DNA of 34,984 nt, from assembly GCA_039029515.1 (NCBI GenBank), contig JBCCFX010000008.1, positions 1 through 34,984 on the forward strand, written 5' to 3'. This document shows, in pieces, positions 17,462 through 25,067 of the stretch. Under the pieces are notes generated by a model. That model was not told the origin of the DNA and searched no databases. It was given only the letters and a program-made list of their open reading frames with translations. Positions within the stretch are counted from its first letter, which is position 1. Every line of letters begins with the position of its first letter. The translations under genes and the position numbers were made by a program. This DNA comes from JBCCFX01 sp039029515. GTDB lineage: Bacteria > Planctomycetota > Phycisphaerae > Phycisphaerales > SM1A02.

Positions 17462-17974
17462 TTACGCGAAGATCATGAAGGTGAGGAGCAACGCACCCCA
17501 GCCAAGCAGGAACGTGACGATGGCGAAGATCCAGGCTTCATTGGCCTCGAGTTCGAAGATCCACATGACCATGCCAACGAACAGGATGAAGTTGATCAGC
17601 CAGCCGAGCGGGACACCGCTGAGCACGATGCCGGTCACGGTGTACGCGGCGTAGATCGCGGTGAGTTTGAGGATGGCCGGCCCGAGATAGCCCATGCCGC
17701 CGACGACAGTGGCCGCAAGGATGTAACAGCCGACGACGCCCAGCACGACGCGAATGCCGAGCAGTACGACCAGGCCGATCAAGATTTCGGTCATGCCGAC
17801 GGTGTCGTTCGCGGCAAACATGGCGTACACGGGGAACATCGCAAGCGACCCGAACAGCAGGATCAGCACCGTGCGTCTTGATTTGGCTTCGCGGGCTTCC
17901 GCATCGGCCTGCGTTGCTTCAATGAGTGAGCGGCGGTGCGCCGCGCCAAAGCGTGGATCCTCAATCGGACTCAT
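17462..17974 (-). CDS. Integral membrane protein of unknown function
   Basis: 170 residues; ATG at 17974 preceded by AGGGGGA. After a charged N-terminal ~33 residues there are about four to five hydrophobic segments, including TVLILLFGSLAMFPVYAMFA, ILIGLVVLLGIRVVLGVVGC, a Gly-rich ILAATVVGGMGYLGPAIL stretch, and AWIFAIVTFLLGWGALLLTF at the end. I do not recognise the family. It lies between the methyltransferase (36 bases upstream) and polyprenyl synthase genes on the same strand, so co-transcription is possible. Confidence 0.7.
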   Translation of the reverse strand: MSPIEDPRFGAAHRRSLIEATQADAEAREAKSRRTVLILLFGSLAMFPVYAMFAANDTVGMTEILIGLVVLLGIRVVLGVVGCYILAATVVGGMGYLGPAILKLTAIYAAYTVTGIVLSGVPLGWLINFILFVGMVMWIFELEANEAWIFAIVTFLLGWGALLLTFMIFA

Positions 17975-18010
17975 GTCGTGATTCCCCCTGTGTGCGACCG
18001 TCGCGTGGTC

Positions 18011-18880
18011 CTATTTCTCCGCGGCGAGGTAGGCGATCCAGCCTTCGGCCGCATCACCGCGCGTGGTCGCGGCCCATTCGCCGTTGCCATCGCCGTCCTC
18101 GTCCGTCCCTTCCCAGTAGATCGTGATCTTCTTGAACCCGGCTTCGGTCAGCAGTTCACGGATTTCCGGCAGCGTCCACAATCGCCATGCGTAGGTGAAC
18201 GCTTTCTCCATGCGCGTGCCATCGGGGAACGCGAAGTGGATGTGGTTAATCGCATCGCCGGTGATCGGGTTGTAGTACGACTGATCCCAGATGTAGGTGT
18301 AGCCGTCGAGATCACGTTCTTCCTCGATCTCGAGGACTGAATCGCTGCCGCCGTAGGCGTCGAGCAGGAAGATGCCATCGTCCTTCAGGTTCTTGAATGC
18401 GCCTTTGAAGTAGCGCAGCAACTCCTCACGTGTCTTGAAGAGGTAGTAACTGAAGTTGGTGGCGAGCACGCTGTCAACGGGATCGGTTTCCACGTCAAGG
18501 ACGTTGCCTTCGATGAGCGTCAGTCGATTCTGCTGTTCCTCATTGAGACGCTCGGACATCTTCTCGCGTGCCCAGCCGAGCACTTCGGTATCAAGATCGA
18601 CACCAATCGCGGTATTCACATCGCGTCGCTTCACCCATTCGATTGCCGCGATGGACGTGCCCGCGAAGTCTTCGCGAATACTGGCAGCCATGCGACCGCG
18701 CAGTTCGAGCCAGACCTGGTCGACGAGGTCCATGTCGGCTTCAGGTTCCTGGACCGCCATTTCGTACAGCTCGTGGCGATCGCTCTCCGCAGCTGTTCGC
18801 CAGCCGCGCTTCTTGTGCTTCTTGCCCTTCTTGGCGTCCGCTTTGAGTTGTGCTTCTTCGCGTTTGGAGGTCATGGTCAT
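18011..18880 (-). CDS. Class I SAM-dependent methyltransferase
   Basis: About 289 residues from ATG 18880; a second ATG at 18874 and an upstream one at 18913 are alternatives. After a basic N-terminus (KADAKKGKKHKKRGW) come SAM-binding motif I in variant form, REDFAGTSIAAIEWV, then AIGVDLDTEVLGWARE with the acidic residue that binds the ribose, LIEGNVLDV, and DGIFLLDAYGGSDS. The C-terminal half has WDQSYYNPITGDAINHIHF and FTYAWRLWTLPEIRELLTEA, typical of small-molecule methyltransferases. The substrate is unknown. TACACT lies 6 nt before the 18880 ATG and there is no good ribosome-binding site, so the transcript may be leaderless. Confidence 0.8.
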   Translation of the reverse strand: MTMTSKREEAQLKADAKKGKKHKKRGWRTAAESDRHELYEMAVQEPEADMDLVDQVWLELRGRMAASIREDFAGTSIAAIEWVKRRDVNTAIGVDLDTEVLGWAREKMSERLNEEQQNRLTLIEGNVLDVETDPVDSVLATNFSYYLFKTREELLRYFKGAFKNLKDDGIFLLDAYGGSDSVLEIEEERDLDGYTYIWDQSYYNPITGDAINHIHFAFPDGTRMEKAFTYAWRLWTLPEIRELLTEAGFKKITIYWEGTDEDGDGNGEWAATTRGDAAEGWIAYLAAEK

Positions 18881-19044
18881 CTCGGTAGTGTACATACGAC
18901 ATCGACCCCGCATAGCGAAGCCGTCATCGATCTTTCGAGTCCTGACAACTTGTCGGCGCGTGGTTGGCGCCTGGTCGCGACGGGGCGTACGCGCTGGTCT
19001 TCAGCGTCTCCGGATCGCACGTCGGCCGATGAGGACTGGCCGTG

Positions 19045-19194
19045 TACGGCGACGTTGAGCGGTTGGTCGGTGCGCGGCAGCAGGTTGAAGGTCATCCCGT
19101 TGTCGAGTTTGAATTCTTCGACGTCGACCTGTTATGCCGACGCGTTGCGGTACCGCATGGCAATGACGGAACAGAGACCGAGCGGTCGGAACAT
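19045..19194 (-). pseudogene. Remnant of the 5' end of an M16 zinc peptidase gene
   Basis: From the ATG at 19194, with GAGG about 9 nt upstream, the frame reads MFRPLGLCSVIAMRYRNASA, an eroded signal peptide, then an in-frame TAA (19134-19132). It continues in frame as QVDVEEFKLDNGMTFNLLPR followed by TDQPLNVA, which matches the start of the mature domain of M16 (pitrilysin-like) peptidases. After that the frame stays open to 18877 but the family pattern is lost, and no HxxEH zinc motif appears. So a start, a leader and about 30 codons of a peptidase survive. The rest of the gene is absent; the methyltransferase follows at once. Confidence 0.5.
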
Positions 19195-19444
19195 GGGGAA
19201 TCCTCAGGGACTCCACGCATGGGATGAATTGCAACCGAATTCGAGGGCACGACGAACAGGCATTCTGACGTCGTCAGGCGGGATCTGCCGTCAGAGCGGC
19301 GGGAACCGGTTGGGGAATCGTCCGTTGCAACCAGTTTTGACGCGAATCGCCCCCGACAGGTGCGTATCCTAGGGGCAAGACCGTCTGAGGGGGCGGTACG
19401 GTCTGCTGATCGAATTCGGAAGACCCTGAAGAGGACATCTCAGT
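19195..19444. other. Intergenic region upstream of the nuclease gene
   Basis: Between the M16 remnant and the nuclease gene I see no coding region. Two elements stand out. TATCCT at 19365-19370 is -10-like, but TTGACG at 19337 is 22 bp away, too far for a normal promoter. AGACCGT (19378-19384) and ACGGTCT (19398-19404) form a perfect 7-bp inverted repeat around a G-rich 13-base loop, 40 bases before the start codon, and could be an operator or a 5'-UTR hairpin. Confidence 0.4.
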
Positions 19445-21397
19445 ATGCAGATTTCGACGTCGTCTGATCGTCCGGCCACGTTTCCGCGCCGGCATCTCAT
19501 CGCCTTGGCTGCCACGGCGCTGCTCAGCAGCCCCGCAATCGCACAGTTGCGCGTTGTCAATTACAACATCGCACAGCTCAATGGCGACGTGAATGACATG
19601 GAAGATGCGTTCATCGAAATGCATGCCGACGCGACGCGCGGGTTCGCCGTGCCGGTCTCCGTCTTCGTGTTCCAGGAATGCAAGAACGCCAACTTCACGA
19701 CATTGACGTTCAGGGTCAACGATGCCGCGCCTCCCGGCGTGTTCTATAGCCCTGCGACGTATACCAATCAGGGTGAGGACTTTGTCGGCGCACAGGCCGC
19801 GTTCTATCGTGACGACCTGCTCACCGAAGATCAGTCGGGCCACGTTGACCTGCTCACCGGCGGAAGCCGGGCTTCGGACCGCTGGCTGTTCCGGCTCAAG
19901 GTGTCGGACCTCGTTGAGTATGACAATCCGGATGGTGAATTCTATCTGTACAGCTCGCACCTTAAAGCGGGATCGTCATCGAGCGACATCGATGATCGCG
20001 AAGATGGTGTCGACGTGCTTCGAGTCAACGCCGATGCGCTCGGTGCAAACGCACACATCCTGTACACCGGCGATATGAACTTCGGAAGTAACGCCGAACC
20101 CGGATTCCTGAGGTTCTTCGCGGCAGGGAGCGGTCAGGCCGTTGATCCGCTCGGTGGCGGACCGTGGAGCGGATCAGGCAACGCAGTCAAGCACACGCAG
20201 TCGCCGCGCACGATCAATACCGGCGGACTTATTTCCGGCGGCATGGATGACCGTTTCGATTTCCAGTTGCATACGTCCAACTGGGTCGATGGTTCGGGCT
20301 TTGAAATCATCTCGGGCACGTACCGCGCATTCGGGAATGATGGCCAGCACTTTGATTCCGCGATCAACAGCGGCAACAACTTCTACTTCCCGGGCGAGCT
20401 TCTTCGATCCAATGCGCTCGCCAACGATCTGCACGATGCGTCTGATCACATCCCGGTGATCGTTGACTACGCGATTCCGCCGGCGCTCGAAGCGTTTGTA
20501 CCGCCGGTGGTCGGCCGTGTGATTGAGGGTGGCAACGTCGATGTGCCGGTGCTGATTCGTAATAACGCTCCGGTTGATGTCGTCCAGGGCGGCTCCGATA
20601 TGGCGTACACCATCATCGGCGCCAGTGGTTTGTCGGGATTCATCAACGGCACCGCGCCGCCGCTCGGACCGTTCATCCCTGTCAACCTGACACTCGATAC
20701 GTCGGTCGCAGGCCCGATCAACGCGATGGTGCTCGCGTCATCAACAACGCCGGGTACGCACAATGCCAGCGAGCAGTTCAGTGTGACGGCAACCGTGGTG
20801 CGCACGAGCGATGCGTCGTTTGATAACGCCATCGATCAGAATGCACTGGTGATCGCAGACACTCAGAACGCGGATTCCGGCATCGCGAATTACACCGCGG
20901 ACATCTTCAACCTCGGATTCGATTCAACCGACAACCAGGCGCTGCTTGATATTGACAGCGTCGGGTCCGTGGCGGCTCCGTTCTCGTATGCAGGTGGCGA
21001 TACGACTGGCATCGGCCTGACGCCGGCAACGTTGTCCTTCGACTTCGATACTGCCGGCCTTGCCCCGGGTCTGTACGAAGAAATCGTCACCATCATGGTG
21101 TCTGATGAAGACCTGACGGGTGAAACGATGTCACAGATCACGTTGACACTTCAGGTCACGGTCGAAGGCATCGGTCTCACGCCGTGCCCATGGGACTGTT
21201 CGCCGGACAACGGCGATGGCACGTTCGGCAACAACGTGGTCAACATCGATGATCTGCTCGAAGTCATTAATACCTTCGGTGCCAGCGGCGGGCCGTGCGA
21301 CAACTCGCCGGACAACGGTGATGGCACGTTCGGTAACAATGTGGTCAACATCGATGACCTGCTTGGCGTCATCAATAACTTCGGCGATTGCCCGTGA
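19445..21397 (+). CDS. Secreted endonuclease/exonuclease/phosphatase with C-terminal dockerin-like repeats
   Basis: 650 residues; ATG preceded by GAGG. A signal peptide ends at SSPAIAQ. The N-terminal ~340 residues are an EEP-fold domain: LRVVNYNIAQLNG, the metal-binding Glu in VFVFQECKNA, LYSSHLKAGS, the TGDMNFG motif, and the terminal catalytic SDHIPVIVDY. This fold cleaves phosphodiesters in nucleic acids or lipids. The middle (about 350-570) looks like beta-sandwich modules (for example VPVLIRNNAPVDV). The C-terminus has two tandem 35-residue units with SPDNGDGTFGNNVVNIDDLL, a calcium-binding EF-hand/dockerin type I pattern, the same tail seen on many Phycisphaerae exoproteins. The last unit ends the protein. 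Likely exported; substrate unknown. Confidence 0.85.
   Translation: MQISTSSDRPATFPRRHLIALAATALLSSPAIAQLRVVNYNIAQLNGDVNDMEDAFIEMHADATRGFAVPVSVFVFQECKNANFTTLTFRVNDAAPPGVFYSPATYTNQGEDFVGAQAAFYRDDLLTEDQSGHVDLLTGGSRASDRWLFRLKVSDLVEYDNPDGEFYLYSSHLKAGSSSSDIDDREDGVDVLRVNADALGANAHILYTGDMNFGSNAEPGFLRFFAAGSGQAVDPLGGGPWSGSGNAVKHTQSPRTINTGGLISGGMDDRFDFQLHTSNWVDGSGFEIISGTYRAFGNDGQHFDSAINSGNNFYFPGELLRSNALANDLHDASDHIPVIVDYAIPPALEAFVPPVVGRVIEGGNVDVPVLIRNNAPVDVVQGGSDMAYTIIGASGLSGFINGTAPPLGPFIPVNLTLDTSVAGPINAMVLASSTTPGTHNASEQFSVTATVVRTSDASFDNAIDQNALVIADTQNADSGIANYTADIFNLGFDSTDNQALLDIDSVGSVAAPFSYAGGDTTGIGLTPATLSFDFDTAGLAPGLYEEIVTIMVSDEDLTGETMSQITLTLQVTVEGIGLTPCPWDCSPDNGDGTFGNNVVNIDDLLEVINTFGASGGPCDNSPDNGDGTFGNNVVNIDDLLGVINNFGDCP
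21201..21394 (+). repeat. Tandem 105-bp coding repeat (dockerin-like units)
   Basis: Two direct copies with 105-bp period, beginning at CGCCGGACAACGG (21201 and 21306). Differences are mostly in third codon positions, so the protein sequence SPDNGDGTFGNNVVNIDDLL is kept exactly while the DNA varies, suggesting selection on the peptide. Confidence 0.85.
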
Positions 21398-21419
21398 CCG
21401 TCTGATCAGGATGCGGGAA

Positions 21420-21848
21420 TCAGGGATCGACGTCGATGACGTCGTAGACCTTGAGCCATTCCAGTCGTGACCGCCAGCTCGTGACAAGTTCCACGTGTTG
21501 TGGATGGTCCACGTACATGGCATACGCTTCGGCGGTCTCGAAGCCGACGTACAGGCCAACGTCGTAGTCTTTGATGACGGAATCTCGTCCTGCATCGAAG
21601 TGCACGCCGCAGTAATACGACACCACGCCCGGGATGCTCGGCAGCAGGCGATCGCAGTCGCGAATGAACGCATCGCGGTCGGCGGCATCAATGAGCTTCA
21701 CGAACACCGGATGGTTGATTCGCGCCGGGCGATCGACCTGGATCGTGGTGCGCTGCGATGTGACGTCAATCGTCGTGCATCCGAACGGCAGCACCGATAG
21801 CGGGACTGTCAGCACGACCGCGGCGATGGTCAGGGCGGCACAACGCAT
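21420..21848 (-). CDS. Dabb (stress-responsive A/B barrel) domain lipoprotein
   Basis: 142 residues from ATG 21848, chosen because AGGAG lies 9 nt upstream and a lipoprotein signal follows (MRCAALTIAAVVLTVPLSVL, lipobox LPFGC). The mature part has the Dabb pattern: NHPVFVKLIDAADRDAFIRD, IPGVVSYYCGVHF, KDYDVGLYVGFETAEAYAMY, DHPQHVELV. Dabb domains form dimeric alpha/beta barrels; most have no known activity and some are cyclases. Probably anchored in a periplasmic membrane face. It converges with the nuclease gene and diverges from the RsmJ-like gene. Confidence 0.8.
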   Translation of the reverse strand: MRCAALTIAAVVLTVPLSVLPFGCTTIDVTSQRTTIQVDRPARINHPVFVKLIDAADRDAFIRDCDRLLPSIPGVVSYYCGVHFDAGRDSVIKDYDVGLYVGFETAEAYAMYVDHPQHVELVTSWRSRLEWLKVYDVIDVDP

Positions 21849-21932
21849 GTCGAGAAACTCCTGTCTATCATTCGTGCTCGGTTGCACGCTCGACGTGTGC
21901 GTGAACCGGCGAAGCTGCATCCTACCGCACCC

Positions 21933-22703
21933 ATGACCGCATCCATCGCTCAAGTCATCGTCATTCCGGGACCCGGCGCCAGAGCGCCGGACCGAGAAGC
22001 TGCGCGCGCCCTCGCCGACAGCCTTGGCTGTGCGTACATCCCCAACGTGCGTGATGCGTCAGACGAGACGATCTGGTTGCGCTATCGCCCGGATGGACTT
22101 GAGCTCATTGACCCGCGCGAGTCGCGCCATGCGATGCGCCTCGAGTACGCTGACATCGATCTTCGCCCCGGCGGCCGCAGCCTGTCGAAGCGTCAACCGC
22201 TCGCCAAAGCACTTGGCCGGGATGCGAGCACAGTTCTTGATGCCACCGCGGGTTTCGGACGCGACAGTGTGTTGTTCGCGGCACTCGGGTACGACGTGAT
22301 CGCATGTGAGCGCGTACCGATTGTCGCCACGATGCTTGGCGCTGCGATGGGCGACGAATCGAGCGCGGTGCCATCGGAACTTCGTGCACGTATTCGCGTG
22401 ATGTCAGGCGATGCGCGCAACGTGCTGCCATCGCTCGCCGAATCGCCGGACGTGGTCTACGTTGATCCGATGTTTCCTGAGAAGCGCAAGACGTCAGCGC
22501 TGCCGAAGAAGCGGATTCGAATGCTGCGCGAACTGGTCGGCGATGACGATGATGCCGCGCAGTTGCTCGAGGTGGCGCGCGAGCATGTGCGCCGTGTTGT
22601 GGTGAAGCGTGCGGATGACGCCCCGGAATTGGCGCCGCGCCCGACCGTGGTGTTCAAGGGCAAGACGGTGCGTTACGACGTCTATGTGCAGAACGGCGGC
22701 TAA
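21933..22703 (+). CDS. rsmJ: RsmJ-like class I methyltransferase
   Basis: 256 residues from ATG 21933 (MTASIAQVIVIPGPG); an upstream in-frame start at 21882 is possible but adds unlikely sequence. Family motifs are GGRSLSKRQPLAKALG, SAM-binding DATAGFGRDSVLFAALGYD, CERVPIVATML, and the catalytic-loop DPMFPEKRKTSALPKK. This is the pattern of RsmJ, which methylates N2 of a guanosine in 16S rRNA (G1516 in E. coli). The DPMFP motif takes the place of DPPY in amino-methyltransferases. No ribosome-binding site is visible. A hairpin overlaps the stop codon. Confidence 0.85.
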   Translation: MTASIAQVIVIPGPGARAPDREAARALADSLGCAYIPNVRDASDETIWLRYRPDGLELIDPRESRHAMRLEYADIDLRPGGRSLSKRQPLAKALGRDASTVLDATAGFGRDSVLFAALGYDVIACERVPIVATMLGAAMGDESSAVPSELRARIRVMSGDARNVLPSLAESPDVVYVDPMFPEKRKTSALPKKRIRMLRELVGDDDDAAQLLEVAREHVRRVVVKRADDAPELAPRPTVVFKGKTVRYDVYVQNGG

Positions 22704-22713
22704 ACGCCGCCGT
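22693..22713 (+). terminator. Hairpin at the 3' end of the rsmJ-like gene
   Basis: ACGGCGGC-TAAAC-GCCGCCGT is a perfect 8-bp stem with a 5-nt loop that contains the stop codon. It is followed by a pyrimidine-rich stretch but no clear T-run, so termination is possible rather than certain. Confidence 0.4.
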
Positions 22714-22769
22714 CCCGTCCATCTTTCTTCCTTCTTCGATCCCACAACTCGCGATGGAAGCGAGTCGAA

Positions 22770-22842
22770 TGGAGCGTACCGGGCTCGAACCGGTAACCTC
22801 TGCCTTGCAAAGGCAGCGCTCTCCCAATTGAGCTAACGCCCC
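22770..22842 (-). tRNA. tRNA-Ala (anticodon TGC)
   Basis: On the minus strand the acceptor 5' arm GGGGCGT pairs with ACGCTCC (one G-U), the discriminator base is A, and CCA is not encoded. The D arm is GCTC...GAGC, the anticodon arm is CTGCC-TTTGCAA-GGCAG with TGC in the loop, and the T arm carries GGTTCGAGCC. 73 nt, no intron. A weak hairpin (ACTCGC...GCGAGT, 22765-22747) lies just after the 3' end. Confidence 0.95.
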
Positions 22843-22869
22843 GCCGGATCCGACATCGTCGGAACGCTC

Positions 22870-22875
22870 AGTATA
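22870..22875 (-). promoter_or_regulatory. -10 element for tRNA-Ala
   Basis: TATACT on the minus strand lies 27 bases before the tRNA 5' end, leaving room for a leader of about 20 nt. No good -35 is seen at 16-18 bp spacing. Confidence 0.5.
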
Positions 22876-22959
22876 GCAGCGTCTCGGCCGCGATCCGTCC
22901 CGATGATGACCGTATTCCTGATGGAACGGTCGACACCGCACGAAGCACGCTTGATGTCA

Positions 22960-24906
22960 TCAGCCAGCCGGGGACAGCACATCGATTCGTGACGGTCGAA
23001 CCAGGTTCAGGCGAAGGCCGCCGTCGTACTGCTTCTCGCCGGCGACACCGATCAACTGGCCGACGAGCGAGAAGAGATCCACGCCCTCACTCGCGTCCGG
23101 GCGCACATACGCGACGGTGCGACCGGTCGTTGGGTCCTGAAGTCGAAGCAGTCGTGGCAGGGCCACGCCGTCGTAGATCGTTGATGCGGTCAGCCGACCG
23201 ACCGCGGCGTATTCGCCTTCGCGGGATGCAAGCATGCGGATCGTCGCCGCGTCCTCGCTGGTCGACTCGAACTGGGCGCGAAGCTGGCGAAGCTCCTGAC
23301 GACGCTGCTGGAGATCGCCCCAGATGCGAAGCTGCTCGGCGCGAGCCTTGCTGTAGCGCCCGACCGAGGAATCGCTGCCTTCTCGATCGACCAGGCTCAG
23401 GTACAGCGACCGCAACGGGGCCAGCTCAGCACTTTCGATCGGCTCATCCTGAAGCAGCTCGAAACGCTGCTCGAGATCGTCGACATTGAAGTCCGTTCGA
23501 AGTGGCGGCAGCGCCGGGCGGTCCAGCGTCGGTGCCGGCATGTCAATGGTCGGCTTCGCGGTCACGTCGTCCCATTGCGGGGTTGTGACGTTCTGATCGA
23601 CGTCGATTGGCGCATTTGTCGAGTCGTACGCCGTGATGGGTTCGAGCGATTCCTCAATCATGAATCGATCGGTCGGCGTCGAGTCGGCCCCCGTTGCAAC
23701 AGGCGTCTCGACGGTCGTGGCGGCGGGCGGCGTCTTGGTGGTGACCGTCGTCGACGGCGTCGCCTGGAAGCCGTCGACATATGTCGAGACCGGCGTCACA
23801 TAGTCGCCACCTTCGAACGGCGCAAAGCCCTCATCGGCGCGGCTCGTGTTCACGGTCGATGTCGACTGGTGTGTCTGCGAGGTCGTTGTGACAGGTTCGG
23901 GCGTCGTGTCTTCGATCGTGGTGATATACGCAGGGTTCACATCCGCCGGCGTCATGATTTCTTCGACGGTCGCGGTGGCATCGTTGCTGACGTCAGCAAC
24001 CACGTCGGTCGTTGCGTCGGCAGCGTCCTGTGTTGCGGTTGTCACCGCGTCGGTCGTCGTGTCGGCGCTCACGGTGTTGATCGCATCGTCGACTGCAGCC
24101 GTCGTGTCGTTGACAACGTCTTTGATCGTTTCATCAGTGTTCGTTGCGACCTGTTCGAGTTCATCCGTGGTGTCAGCAATGACGGTCTCGACGGCTTCAG
24201 CGGCGTCGGGTGCTGCGTCAACGACCGCTTCGGCCGGTGCGGCAACTGGTGCTGCGGCGGGCGCATCCGTGGCGGGCTGGGTCGGAGCGGACGCCATCGT
24301 GCGCTCCCGAAGCGTGCGTTCCCACGTCTTGATCTCGTCGGCGGTCGCGGGGCGGATGTAGTTTTCTGCAAGCCAGGCGACTGATGATTCCGGCAGCTGG
24401 ATGCGGTGATAGACCTCGGTTTCGGTCTCGACGACTTCAAGCACCGTGACGGCGGTATCGGCGGGGAGGTAATCGACGGCCTTCCACACGCCCTTGAGCG
24501 GATGGCTGGTTGCGAGGTTCGGCGCGTAGACCTCGGTGCGCCCCGTGACCACGCCATGCACGCCATCGGCATCGAGCGCGATTTGTGACGCCTCGCCGGG
24601 CCGCGACTTAATCAGGCCGTAGAGGTCATCGAAGACCGGGCCGACTGCGGCGACGCGGACCCACTTGAACTTCTTGCCCGTCACGAGCACGAAGTCGCCC
24701 ACTTTCACCTTGCCGAAGTGGTAGTAGGACTTCGACGCACCGGAGCGAAGGTAGACATCGTCGGCGGTCACGACCGCAACGTACGCGTCTTCGTCCGCCG
24801 ATGGGGGCGTAGTCTGGGCGGTGCCGGCGGCGGTGACCAGAGTCAAGGTGACCATGGCGAGGCCGATGCGCGACAACAAGTGACGTGTTTGACGGAGGTG
24901 CAGCAT
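22960..24906 (-). CDS. Exported protein with bacterial SH3 domains and long Ala/Thr/Asp-rich linker
   Basis: 648 residues; GAGGAG lies 6 nt before the ATG. A signal peptide (RIGLAMVTLTLVTAAGTAQ) is followed by an SH3-like domain at about 40-105 (VTADDVYLRSGASKSYYHFG ... KWVRVAAVGPVF) and probably a second at about 120-190 (TGRTEVYAPNLATSHPLKGV ... VAWLAENYIRP). Residues ~205-480 are low complexity, with repeated Asp-Ala-Thr-Val-rich motifs (TTDAVTTATQDAADATTDVV). The C-terminal ~150 residues are structured, with a charged helix (LQQRRQELRQLRAQFES) and a beta-rich end that could be another SH3-like fold. SH3 domains of this type often bind cell-wall peptides or mediate protein contacts. The linker may span the periplasm. 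Confidence 0.75.
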   Translation of the reverse strand: MLHLRQTRHLLSRIGLAMVTLTLVTAAGTAQTTPPSADEDAYVAVVTADDVYLRSGASKSYYHFGKVKVGDFVLVTGKKFKWVRVAAVGPVFDDLYGLIKSRPGEASQIALDADGVHGVVTGRTEVYAPNLATSHPLKGVWKAVDYLPADTAVTVLEVVETETEVYHRIQLPESSVAWLAENYIRPATADEIKTWERTLRERTMASAPTQPATDAPAAAPVAAPAEAVVDAAPDAAEAVETVIADTTDELEQVATNTDETIKDVVNDTTAAVDDAINTVSADTTTDAVTTATQDAADATTDVVADVSNDATATVEEIMTPADVNPAYITTIEDTTPEPVTTTSQTHQSTSTVNTSRADEGFAPFEGGDYVTPVSTYVDGFQATPSTTVTTKTPPAATTVETPVATGADSTPTDRFMIEESLEPITAYDSTNAPIDVDQNVTTPQWDDVTAKPTIDMPAPTLDRPALPPLRTDFNVDDLEQRFELLQDEPIESAELAPLRSLYLSLVDREGSDSSVGRYSKARAEQLRIWGDLQQRRQELRQLRAQFESTSEDAATIRMLASREGEYAAVGRLTASTIYDGVALPRLLRLQDPTTGRTVAYVRPDASEGVDLFSLVGQLIGVAGEKQYDGGLRLNLVRPSRIDVLSPAG

Positions 24907-25067
24907 GGACGTCTCCTCGTCTCAGGATGCAGAATGAAGATCAACCTACGGATGGTATCGGCAGCGGGATGCAGAACAGCCCAGACCTCGACCAGGCAGC
25001 AGTTTGTGCAGAAACTGTCCCAGCGAATGGCCCGGTACCGCCTCCCGACCTGATACCCTTCGTTTCT

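Noticed and set aside
19337..19370. TTGACG...TATCCT as promoter of the nuclease gene
   Set aside because: The spacer is 22 bp, too long for a normal sigma70 promoter.
18773..19372. 200-codon plus-strand ORF
   Set aside because: Overlaps the methyltransferase 5' end and the M16 remnant in antisense; composition is atypical and there is no ribosome-binding site.
19274..19960. 228-codon minus-strand ORF
   Set aside because: Mostly antisense to the EEP nuclease domain, which has all its catalytic motifs.
21201..21394. Tandem repeat considered as a CRISPR-like or non-coding repeat
   Set aside because: The repeats are in frame, encode identical peptide cores and have synonymous differences, so they are protein repeats.
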